In this document: positions 15,701-26,438 of the stretch, in pieces
How positions within the stretch are numbered: the first letter of the stretch is position 1
Layout: each line of letters begins with the position of its first letter
Assembly: GCA_003117195.1 (NCBI GenBank)
Contig: BDSI01000011.1
Span: 1,466,135-1,530,134, forward strand
Origin: Eudorina sp. 2006-703-Eu-15
Taxonomy: Eukaryota > Chlorophyta > Chlorophyceae > Chlamydomonadales > Volvocaceae
Direction: 5' to 3'
Length of the DNA: 64,000 bases
Program-made: the position numbers and the translations under genes
Notes under the pieces: generated by a model
Told to the model about the DNA's origin: nothing
Databases searched by the model: none
The model's input: the letters and a program-made list of their open reading frames with translations, nothing else

Positions 15701-17723
15701 GTGCTGTGGACGGCTGTCTTTGACCGGAGCTGCACAGCTTTCGCCCCCCGGGGGACGGCTGCCCCAGAAGCTGTGACGGGGCCCGAACGCACATAGGGGC
15801 GCGTTCTCAACATGTTTCACGTTCGGCTTCACGTTCTTGCTAGGACAGACCACAATGGGTGCAGCTGTGGGGCCTGAGATGACGTGTTTCACAAACTTTG
15901 GATATTGACAATGCCATTACGACTCTCATGAAATTCCGGATCGCCCAACGTTCGCCCAACGTCGTGTACGGCATATGCGGGCTGCACCCTCCCTGGCGCT
16001 GCGCGCTCATCAGGCGGAGGCCGCGGCGCCTCCCGCAGTGGCTGCGGCGGTGGAGGCGGCCTACGCGCTGGCCACCGGCGAGGAGACGCGGGCGGTGCTG
16101 GAGGCCGCGACGGGCAGGTCCGACCGGGAGGCGCTGCGGCCGCTGGAGGCGGCGCTGGGGGAGGCGGTGGAGCGGCTGGAGGGGGCGATGGAGACGGCCG
16201 GGCTGGAGGCGCCGGTGAGGGGGGCCTACTTGCGGAGCAAATGAGGGGCGGGTGGGTGCAAAGGAAAATTCGCACACCCTATGTTTCACTCGTGTGTGGT
16301 ATAATATACAGCTTTTTTGTATGCAATAGCATGATTTAATAAATTCTCTTGAGTGGGTGCACGAGCGTCATGAACACAGACAGCGTCATGAAGACACGTT
16401 AAACCCTAGGACTGTCTGACACCCGTGCGTCGTACACTTTGCGCTGTCGTGCCGTACACCCTCCCTCGACCGCAGCTGCGCGCCTGGCTCCGAGCGTCCG
16501 CCTACGATGCCTACCACGCGCGGGCTGCCCTTCGGGACCTTCCAGACACCGCCGCCGGTAACATGCTGTTTGGGCGCGGCAGTACGACAGCGCCGTTCAG
16601 CGACCCGTCGGTCCCCACGGAGCTGACGCAGTTGGTCGCGGAGGTGGCTGCAGGTGCGCGCCGCGCCGCGCCGGGGCGCGCCTCTGTCCGGGCTTGGAAG
16701 GGGCAGCCATGATGTGTGTTTTGGGAAGGGCTGTAGGGACGCAGCGGTTTGTGAGAGTCGATGACTGAGCCCAACCCACCCAACACTTCCGTGTGTTAGC
16801 AAGGAGAAAAGCTGAGCCGCGAACTTCCGTGTGTATATGCGCGCGCGTGTATACGCGATGTGATATGTTCTTGGCGAACTGTAATGCACAATGTGTTTAG
16901 ATAAGAGACCCGCCCGACCCACAATGTGCACTATGTGTGTGGGTGTGCAGGCTCCGACCTCCACTTGTACCTGACGTTGGAGGCGCTGTCTCGGAGCGCC
17001 GAGGCCTTCCCACGTGATGACCCACGGGTCATTGAGGCCACCAAGACCTACCTCCGCGCCCACATCCTGCGCTACGGCCGCACCTCGGACGCGGTGCTGC
17101 GGGAGCTGCTGCAGGCGCGGAGCACCTACACGCACTACCTGGGCCGGTGGGTCTGACTGGCAGGCGGTCCTTTCACCAGGGCCCCAACCGGGGGGCTTCG
17201 ATTTGAGGTCAAACGGACTTTGGGAGTATGTGTGAGCGGAGGTGCGATGAATTTGTGGAATGTTGAACTGGAATAGAGCCTTACAGGGAGGCCGTATGTC
17301 GCCATCCAACCGGCCGACCTAGGTCGGCCATTGCAAGAAGCAGAGGTCGCACCGTCTGGCCGTCTGAATGGGTGTTGTCAACTCGCGATGCCGGTACTTT
17401 CTTGGCGACCTGTCCCGATCTTCTGTGCTCTCGCCCTGTTGGTGCCCTTGTGAAGAAACGCAACCGCCCTCCTCCCCCGGACTGCCGCCCTACGATTCTG
17501 CAGCGTATCCCTCCCGTCACAACAGCAGCCGCAGCTGCAGCAGGAGGGTGAGCAGGCGGATCAGCAGGCGAACGCCGGCTCGCTGACCTCACAGCCCGTG
17601 TTTGGCTCTTCCGCCTGGGTGGCAGCCAGCCCGGTGCAGCTGAGGGAGGCTGCGGAGGCTGCGGCAGCCGACCTAGCGGCGCTCCAGGGAAGTAGGGAGG
17701 ACGAAGGCAAGGTGGCGGCGTAA
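12771..17723 (+). CDS. SET-domain lysine methyltransferase, SMYD-like, without a recognisable MYND finger
   Basis: Predicted protein lysine methyltransferase using S-adenosylmethionine. Ten phase-matched exons (12771-12909, 13427-13601, 14015-14298, 14757-14885, 15168-15253, 15497-15631, 16014-16214, 16476-16653, 16951-17146, 17504-17723) give 580 residues. The N-terminal SET strand is GRGRGLVAERE (about 47-57). After an insert of about 140 residues the SET core resumes with FNSWGNSFGE, the catalytic motif LMNHSCAPN (250-258), KGEELTTCYLG (278-288) and the post-SET cysteines FECACERC (308-315). The C-terminal half is Ala/Leu/Glu-rich and helical, with a Gln/Ala-rich tail. SMYD proteins carry a MYND zinc finger in the insert; here that region holds only a few cysteines (RCEC, MCC) and a Lys-rich helix. 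The GRGRGLV motif spans the exon 1/2 junction, which supports it. The exon 3 acceptor at 14014 was preferred over 14034 on phase alone and is the weakest junction. Substrate unknown. Confidence 0.85.
16792..16823 (+). repeat. Dispersed repeat copy, AGCCGCGA family (copy 2, intronic)
   Basis: Thirty-two bases identical to 59059-59090, containing AAAAGCTGAGCCGCGAA. It sits in the SET-gene intron between 16654 and 16950. Confidence 0.85.
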
Positions 17724-19089
17724 TCAAGAGCAGCCAACGATTGGAAAGTTGGCGCTCGTGTGTGTCCGTGTGCGGGGCGGGTCGGACGGACAGCACCCCA
17801 TCACCTCCCGCCACCTCCCGCGTTGCAGGGTGAGCTCAATCATCCCGTAGCACCGATGAGTATTCCCGACTGCAGTACAAGGCCTTCTCAACATAGCGGT
17901 AGTGGTCGTAGTCCTGGTCTTGGGTTAGACCGCCGTTGGGTACGTCGCGCGGCAACGTGCGACCATGACGTTCCGGTGCCGTAGGCTGGGGCGTAAGGGG
18001 CCGGACCGCTGTCCTAACATAGTACCGTACGTATCGTATCAGGTGCCCGGGAGCGGCGTTACAGACGCATGCAACAGCAATATGGACATGTAGGTGTGCT
18101 CGGAGTACAGGAGTAATTCCAACGAGCGGTGTGTGGGTGTAGCCCTCACACAATGTAGGAGTGCACGAGGAGTGCGGCCAGTGTCTCGCTGTCTTTTGGT
18201 CTAAATAAGTGTCCGCGCCCGACAGTTAAAAGAATGCGTACAAGTGCTATATGTGACGGGCAAGTACGAAATGTCGCGACGGTTCGCATAGACCAGCATC
18301 TGAATGAGCGGTTGGGTCTGGACTCCGGAGTTCAATAATCGTACCCGTTCAGCCCCCAAAGACTGGCGCCGAACAATTTTGAAAAACAAGCAAACAATTT
18401 AGCGCCATATCAGGCCCAGGGCGCACGGGAATTCTAGTCCTGTACCCTGCACTCGATTGAAGCAACAGATGCCTGAACTTCAGCCTGTGCATCTGTCGAC
18501 CAACTAAATGAGGAGTCTCAAGAACAGGAACGAGATAAGCGTCGTGTGTGGCATTCAGCTCATGCTGACAGGGAGTCGACGGATTAATGAAACACCAGCT
18601 GGATAGTGTTGTTTCTCTGAATTCCTACAACCCAGGCAAGTTTACCAGGTGAAAAGCTTTGCAGCTGCAAGTACACACCGTACGAGCCTCCCGTGCAGCG
18701 TCCCGCAGGTCGATGTGTCCGGTTGAACATGCTGGAACATGAGACAGTCGTGACACACTGGGTTTCAATTGGGAATCCCTGAACGCGCACAGGGATAAGG
18801 GCTTACGGCAGCTTATGCTGTTTACGCAAGGTTAAGCCCCCTGACGCAGTGACTCTGATATTTCGTTGACGAGTAATTTGAAGGTTGCCATGTGGACATA
18901 ACGACGTTATCAGTTAGTTTGCAATGCTGCTGTAGTCTTTTGCTCATTTTTGTGTGCTCCCGTTCGTTCATGGTGGTTCCGACGGAGACCAAGAGCTGCA
19001 AACTTCAATCGAATGCTTCAATCATGCTAAAGGCATTTCACCGGTCAGGCCTAAGTCCTGTTGTTTCCGTCTCCAGTACTCCTCCAACG
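17724..19089. other. Intergenic interval between the SET and GRAM-VASt genes
   Basis: About 1.4 kb between tandem plus-strand genes. No further gene recognised. A strong acceptor-like sequence (TTTCCGTCTCCAG) ends about 20 bases before the GRAM-gene ATG, suggesting that gene has a 5' untranslated exon and intron within this interval. Confidence 0.5.
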
Positions 19090-22000
19090 ATGGGGACTCC
19101 GCCGAGTGGAGCCGAACAGCCGACAGAGCCTCAACTGCAGCAAACTCCTGCAACAGACGGCGGTCGTAATTCCTTGACTATCAATTTGGAGGAAGTCCAT
19201 ACAGACACTGGCGATGGGGCTTCCTCGGCGACAGTGCTGGGCAACCCCGTTTTCTATGCCGGGGTGATGGTGCGAGGCCATAAGACAGACTTGGTTCGAC
19301 TTTTTGAATTACCGCCAAACGAGGTGCGCGTGTAAATGCAAGTCGATGTGTGTTTGCTGACGCATTCCACTGACAGAACCTTGACTTTCCCCACAGCGCC
19401 TACTTGGAGACTTCCATTGCGCAATGCGAAAGCGTGTGCTGCTTCAGGTGAGGCCTCAACGGCTACGTCTGTTGTAACTGCCTTTGGTAGGGCCGAGTGC
19501 CGACAGCTCCTCCGACGCCTGCTGTTATGAAATCTTTGGGTGCAGGGCCGCATGTACATCTTTGACCACTACGTCTGCTTCTATTCGGCAGTCTTCGGTT
19601 TCGCCAAGAAGCGGCGCATTCCGATGCGGGTAAGGTTGCGGTCTACCTTCTGCCTGGCTTACTCTACCCGTGCGCGTCAGAGCCGCACCCCTGGTCAAGC
19701 AACCGCGGGCGAAAAGTATGCCCAATTCCCGTGTGCTATTCCGATGTAGACAATCAAGGCGGTGCGGAAACGGAAACACCTGGGCTTCCCCAACTCCCTC
19801 GAGGTATGACACACGCGTCAAGACCCTGCGCTGGGTAGGATGTGAGCCATGACGATACCTGGCGACATGCACATCAGTTATTTTGAATAATCGTGAATCG
19901 GATCCAGGGGAAAGGTCCGCAGGGAGGGCGGCGCCGGTCAGCCCGGGTTGGAGATGGTGCCACGGGTCGCAGAACAGCAACGCCCGACTTGGGAGCTGCC
20001 TACCTAAGCAAGAGGAGCAGAACCAGGAACAGGCAGCGGGAACCGCGCCAACCGTCAGCATTAGGCACGGCGTTTGGATTCTGGATGGCGCTGCAGCGGA
20101 TCGTTGCGGGCATATGGGGGCTGCTGCTCCACTCCGGCAGTCCGCGGGGTCACGGATGCGGGTGCGGGCGCTGCGAGCAACAGCCCCAACATGGCGAACT
20201 TCCATGGGCGGTACTTGGCCATTTAAGCAATGAGCCAATGCATATGCGTATGCCGGCGAGGCCGGGCTATGTGCCGCAGAGCCTCAAAACGTACAAGAGT
20301 TGCGTGTGCATCCGAATGCACGCGGGTGCGGACTCGTGCGAAACCCACATCGCCCTGTGGCTCCGGGCGCCGCACCCAACTACCATGGGCACGTTTCAGT
20401 GGGCCTAGCGTCGATGGCTGGGCCACACCGATCTGGGTCAGCTGCACGCCTTCCGGCCTTGAATCTGCTGCGCCCAGCCGTGGCTAATCCCCTCCGCCGT
20501 GGCCGCCCTCCTCCCCGGACTTTTGCTCTGGCCAGCATCGCAGTATGAATCGTCCACCAAGTTCCTTTATCGCCCTGCCTCCACGCCCTGACGCCCCTGA
20601 CACACGCATGGCCCTGCTCGCAGATCGAGACCGACGACACGAAGGAGTTCTTCACGTCGTTCCTTTCCCGGGAGGAGGCGTATCAGCTGATCGTGAAGCA
20701 GATCAACGAATCGAAGTGGGTGCGGATGGCGTGCGAATTGGGAACAGCGACTTGGCAGAAAAACATGTGCGGATGTGGGCGTGTGCGCGCTTTGGGTTGC
20801 ACAGGGCAGGAGCGCTGCGTGTGAAGCTGGCCTGCTCCCGTCCTGCTTCCTTACCCACGATCAGAGCAGCCCTGCGACGCGCACTGTCTTCCTTACTTCA
20901 CGCGTCGCATTGGGCTTTCGGGACGGGGGCGGCGGTGGGGCGGTCGCTTTGGACCCCACCATGAATCCTTACGTTGTATCACAACGTGAGGATCACTCAT
21001 TCGGCATGACCGGGAGCATGCACGTGTTTCCCGGTCAGCCGCAGGCGGCGAGGTGACGACGCCGGGTCCGTGTCGCGCCGCAGGTCCACGGAAAACGGAG
21101 CGCTCAGTGCGGGTGAGGGCGCGGCGGGTGACAGACCCAGGGGTCGGGAATCGCAAGGTTTGTTGGATGCGGGTTGACTCTTCCTTGCGTAAGGCCAACA
21201 CAATGCAAGAGGCGAGGGGAGCGGTGAGGGACGCAGGCAGCCTGCGCGTGGCGTTGTGCGTATGCTGGCGGACGGCGGCCCGGCCAGCCGCTCGGCGACG
21301 CCCCGGGTGTCGAGCCCGTGACACTGCCTCGTCCTTGCCTTACAGCTCATGGTTACTCCAATACGGCGCCCAAGCGAAGCAACTCATATATTCACCATTT
21401 CCCGCGTGCAAGCAAGTGCGACGAGGAGCCGTGCGCCTCTTGCAGTTGTTTGGCGCCCGTCCATGTTTGGGGCGAGACGACGACGATGACGGCACCCCGG
21501 GGTGCCTTTCACGAACCCCGTCGCGTCGACCCCTTCCTGCCGTCTGGCAGCAGCGCCGTTTCAAAATGTCTACCAATTTCCTATACCCCTCATGCCCTCG
21601 ACAGCCGTGAGCGTGCGAGATCTATCCAGCCCGCCGGCGAGCAACCGTGGCGGCGCGGAGGGCACTCGGCGCGGCGTCAGCATCTCCCGGGCCGGTGCGA
21701 TGCCGCGGGGCAGCAGCGGCCTCAACGGCGATCGTTCCTTGCTGACGCGGAACTCGGGGTCCATGGGGGATGACGACGGCGACGACGAGGAGGTGCGCTG
21801 GGGGGAGGGGCCAGCGGGCGGGGCCCAGGTATTGTGATTCTTGCTGGTTCGGGAGGGGGGCGGACACCGCCTCTGGGCGGTAGGAGGCGCAGTGCCGTGG
21901 CAATGTCCGGTTGACGGAGAGGTTCAGAGGGTGCACGAATGTGATCCAACCACCAAGCGGGGGGAGAAAGGGCGAAGGGCCGGCCTCTGCTGTCAGGGTC

Positions 22001-25000
22001 GCTTGCTGCGCCGCCCACATGATGACCCACGGGTCGATTGCGCGCGAGCGTGGAGCACGATGAATTCGTGTGGGGTGTGGACACGCCTCCCGGGATCCTC
22101 CCGGGATCCTAGTGCTGGCCGCTGCAAGGGATGAGGCGATGGCATATGGGAGGGCTGCGGAGGGACGGAAGCGCTCAGTACTCGGCTGTGGTTCGGGTTA
22201 GGGGGGGTCAGGGCTGTGAAGGCTGTGGGCAGTGGCGAGCGGGCAAGGAGTGGGCAGCCGCAGCATCCAGCAGACGACTTTGACCCTGACCATCTTTTAC
22301 CCTTCCCTCATATTGTAGCACTCTTGGCCATCCCTTTCACATCCACCCTCTCCGCCCCCGCCCGCCCCCACAGGACAGCAGCAGCGTATATGTGATGGAG
22401 CCGCACCCAGCACCCGACGTTCCCTCGGGCGCCCGCCACGTGCTGCACAGCACCCTTCCCGGCACACCCCGGGAGTTCTTCGATGTCGTGCTGGCGGACA
22501 GCGCCCCCTTCATCGAGGACTTCCTGGACAGCCAGGTGGGCCGGGGGCTGTGGGGCGGGGCGGGCTTGAGCGGTTGAAGTGTGGTCGCGAGCACCGTATC
22601 CTTCGGCTCCATGGCCATGGTGAAGTTGTGAAGCGATGATGGCTGGGTTGGACAGGTGGGGCGGGATGGGCGACCAAGGACGAGTGGCTTTGGGCGAGAC
22701 GCGGCAGGCGGCCTGTCCATCAGGTGCTCGGGGACCAGGTCCTGAGGGGCTTGTGCGCTCATGCCTGCGCGTGGCCAGCTGTCGTCCGGAGCATCCGCCA
22801 TGCACCGTGCGCACTGCCGTGCGTGGGTCGGGCGGGTTCCTTCGCTAAACGATGTCGTGCGCCCGCGCCCGCGCCCTTGGTCCGGGGTGACGTCCTCAGG
22901 GTAACCGCCGCATCCACATGACGTCCTGGAAGCGCCATCCGCAGCTGGGTCACGTGCGCGACATGAACTTCACGGCGCCCATCAAGGGCGCGTTCGGCAA
23001 CTGGGGCGTCAGCCACACCGCCTGCTACCAGTCCCAGAGGTGCGAGCGGTGCAGTGTAAAAGATAATAGAGCCGCGAGAAGCGAAGTCGAGCGGTGCGGC
23101 GTCTGTCCCTGGAGGGACGAGGGAAGGGACCGACACTGCGGCAGCTGCGGGTGGGGGGATGGTGGATGGTGGACACGGGCGTTGGGAGGTGGCGTATGAA
23201 TTCAGAGGCGTTGCTTCGCTGCTCTGTTAGGCGGGGGTTACGTACAGGTAAGGTTGCACGGAGAGCTCCTATCTCACCCAGCTGGGCCACCCCAGCCCGG
23301 CACGTCATCGCACCTCTTGCTCACGCGTCTAGCACTCCGCGTTGCTGCGGCCTTGCGGGTTGATTCTTTAATCCTTTGGCTCGGCTAGGGCATCCCACCA
23401 GCCCTCCAATCGCTTGTTCTTTCTCTCTCACTCTCTCCGACCGTCGGCCTATCCGTCCGCACGCACGCACGCAGGTTCTGCCTCTACTCCGATGAGCACA
23501 TTGTGTTTGAGAGCAGCCAGACCATGACGGACATCCCCTACGGCGACTGCTTCACAGTGGACCAGCGGTGGGACATCCAGAGGGACCCTGACGCCGACCC
23601 GGAGCGGCCCTCGGTGCGTTCCCCGGGGGGCGAGGGTGTGGATGGGTTGGGCACACGGCATTGGTAGGCATTGGTAGCTGCGCTGACTACCAACTAACTA
23701 GGTGGGCTGTAATTTATGAGGGGGCGAGGTCTTGAGAGAGAGGTGACGCTTTTGCCGCCTGGGTGGGCTGTAGTTGGAAAACCCGAATCCAGGAAGGAAC
23801 CCTGGCACACCCAGCGTAGGGGGCATGGCTGCGCCGTGCGGTGTGCCCTGCACGTTCACGCCCCGTCCTGCCCTGCGCCACCCCGTCCCTCGCGCAGATC
23901 ATTTACGACCTCTACGTGCGCGTGCCCTTCAGCAACCGCTGCCTGTTCAAGTCGGTAAGCCGCCCCTGGTCTTCCGTTCCCTGGGGAGAGGTTTAAGGTG
24001 CCCCAAGAGGCGACGGGAGGGGTGGGGCGCGGAGGAAGCCCTTCATGCGGGACGTGCGACTCTATCAAACATTTGCATCATATAGTCTCCATACAACTGC
24101 CGGGCCCTGGTCGGCTGCGCGTCGCAGGTGATCGAGAGCGGCTCCGTCAAGCAGGTCCAGGACACGTTCGCGCAGTTCGTGGAGCAGCTCAGGCCTGTGA
24201 TGCAGGTCCGTGCCTGTGCATATAAGAATGCAGAGCCGCGGTCTTGTGTTTGTGTGCCTGGTATGTGTCTGGTACGTGCTTCTCGCGACCCTCGGCCTAG
24301 CCCTCTGCGTGCGCAGCAACCCCAAACCCCACTGTGGTCCCCCTGCACCTCTCACCTCTCCCCTGGCGATCCCGTGTCCCGCACCGCGTGCTGCCGCCGC
24401 CCCGTTCACCTCCTCCTCCGCCGCCGCCCTCCCAGGAGCGGCTGCTGTCCCGCAACACGCTCAACATGAGCGAGCTGCCCGACCCGCAGCTGTCGGCGAC
24501 GCCCCGCATGAACAGCGTCGTCGTGGGGGGCAACCGCAACGCGCCCGTGGCGCGCTCGATGCAGCACGTGCCGTCCATGCGGGGACTGACGACGCCCAAA
24601 GGACGACCGGCGCAGCTCCAAGGCGGGGTGAGCCACAGCTCATGGCGTCATTAGAGGGGCGGGGGAGGGCGGGGGGCGGGGGGCCTTGTCGTGCTTGACA
24701 TCAGGGGGAGGGAGCGGGAAGGAGTGCGGCACGATATCTCCTCAGTGCCGACGGCCGACGTTGCACAAGTGACCCGAAGGAAAGGGGGCCGCGGCATCTG
24801 GGTAGTGGCCGGCCAGTCGGCTGGCGGGCATCACGCTCGGCTCCTTTGTGCTCCTTGCCCCGGTCCACCCTTCAATCGCGAGGGTCCTCTCCCCAATATG
24901 GGTCGCCTGCGCCTAGGTAGGTAGGTATATGTACGAGACGCGGTCCAGCAATGTAACGCACGGTGCCTTGCCGAGTGCGAGTGATGTGACCCATGGGTCA

Positions 25001-25742
25001 GGCAAAAATCTTAAGAACCCCTGAATATCAACTTGATGCCTCGATGAACCGATCGCTGGTGCCATCCTCCTTTGGGCCACGCCAGGGCTTGGACGGCGGC
25101 GAGGCCGGCGAGGCGCCTTCGGGCCGCCGCAGCAGTGGCGAGCCCAGCGTGGGGCGCCTGCTGCTGAGTCTGGGCGGCCGCCTGGCGGAGGGCGCACGCG
25201 GCGTGCTGGAGAGCGGCATCGACGTCGTGCTCAACCTCACGCAGTGTCGTACAACGCCCCAGATGCGCTTCCTCGTTGCGCTCGTCATCATCATGTTTGC
25301 GGCCAACGCCGTGTGCATGGTGGGATACATGTGGCACAGCTGGAACGGCGGCGGCGGGGACGCGGCGGCGGCGTCGCACCCGTCGCTGGTGACGGTCGGG
25401 ACGCAGGCCGACGGCGGCGCGGGGGTGCTGCTGCCCGACGGCGCCGCAGCGGCGGGCATTGCGACGCTTTGGGGCAATGCGACGGGGCCGTCTGGGGCGG
25501 CGGCCGCGACCAGCGGAGGCGGTGGAGGCGATGGAGGCGCCGCGGGGTCGATGGCTTACTGGCTGCAGCGCATGGCGGTGCTGCAGCAGGAGATGCAGAT
25601 GCTGCAGGGTCGCATGGACCTTCTGTCCAAGGAGGTTGGCGCGGTCATGACGCACCTGACTCACTTGGCGGCGGGAGCAGGGGCGGGGGACGCGGCCGGG
25701 GCGCCCCGGTCGGGCGGCGGGCCGGCGGGCGGGACCCTCTGA
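19090..25742 (+). CDS. GRAM-VASt-transmembrane lipid-transfer protein (LAM/GRAMD1/VAD1 type)
   Basis: Proteins of this design anchor in the ER at membrane contact sites and move sterols. Fourteen phase-matched exons (19090-19323, 19397-19447, 19546-19629, 19750-19803, 20624-20719, 21346-21415, 21605-21792, 22374-22535, 22900-23039, 23475-23613, 23898-23954, 24128-24205, 24436-24627, 25002-25742) give 761 residues. The GRAM domain (about 65-175) shows LVRLFELPPNE, GRMYIFDHYVCFYSAVFGF and FFTSFLSREEAY. A Ser/Gly/Asp-rich linker follows. The VASt domain (about 260-450) shows TPREFFDVVLADSAPFIEDF, MTSWKRHP, CYQSQRFCLYSDE and PFSNRCLFKS. A single membrane span lies at about 604-626 (LVALVIIMFAANAVCMVGYM), followed by a Gly/Ala-rich stretch and a short Met/Gln-rich coiled coil. 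The small exon 21346-21415 was chosen only because it joins its neighbours in phase. The last acceptor (GGGTCAG|GCA) has a poor pyrimidine tract. Sterol as cargo is inferred from family. Confidence 0.88.
23054..23087 (+). repeat. Dispersed repeat copy, AGCCGCGA family (copy 3, intronic)
   Basis: Thirty-four bases beginning GTGTAAAAGATAA and containing GAGCCGCGAGAAGCGAAG, matching copy 1 at 31 of 34 positions. It starts 14 bases after a splice donor in the GRAM-VASt gene. Confidence 0.7.
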
Positions 25743-26026
25743 CCCTCCGCCGTCTGCCGGCAGGCCGGAAGGGCAGACGGCAGACTGACGGACGGGAGCA
25801 GAAGGACATGATGGCGGCCTGAGAACCTGAAAGTGGCGGATGGAAAGGCGGCTTGGGAGGCTCGCGGGCGCTGGGCTCGGACAGCAGGTACATAACGATG
25901 TATGCAGTGTACATTGCGCGGGCGCCGTGTACATTACGCCAGCGGCTGAGGTGCGATGGCGGTTGGAAAAGGCAGGCGCCGTGCGCGCCAGCGCCAGCAG
26001 GCCTGAAGCTGGCGGGGGGGAGGGGG

Positions 26027-26065
26027 ACACGCTCGGTCAACACGCTCGGTTAACACGCTCGGTTA
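26027..26065 (+). repeat. 13-base tandem repeat, three copies
   Basis: Three consecutive copies of ACACGCTCGGTYA (Y is C in the first copy, T in the others), about 280 bases after the stop codon of the GRAM-VASt gene. Confidence 0.9.
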
Positions 26066-26415
26066 GCAATCCAACCGGATGTTCCGGGGCGGCGGCCGTG
26101 GTGCGGTGTTGAAGGCGGGGACGGGCTTCCCGCTCTCTAGCCGCGCTGTACCGTGAGCGCGACCTCGACCTCTGCCAAAAGGGGAGAGCGAGATGAGTCG
26201 AATTGGCCGTTATGGTCTTTGCACTGGTGTTAATTAGGAGCTCTGTGGCGCAAGGGACTTGCTGCCGGTGGTGCGCTCCAGTGAAAGCGGCCAGAAGCCA
26301 CGCAGCACAGTGATGCACTGCAATAAAGGCCGCGGGGAGGTCGTGGGAAAGCTGCCGTGCCGCAAAGCCATTCGATTGGGGTCGTAGGCCGTGCGTGTGT
26401 GTGTGCGTGTGCATC

Positions 26416-26438
26416 TGTAATGAAAACTGAGCCGCGAG
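26416..26438 (+). repeat. Dispersed repeat copy, AGCCGCGA family (copy 4, partial)
   Basis: Carries TGAAAACTGAGCCGCGAG, matching the core of the other copies but diverging outside it. Intergenic, in GT-rich DNA. Confidence 0.55.
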
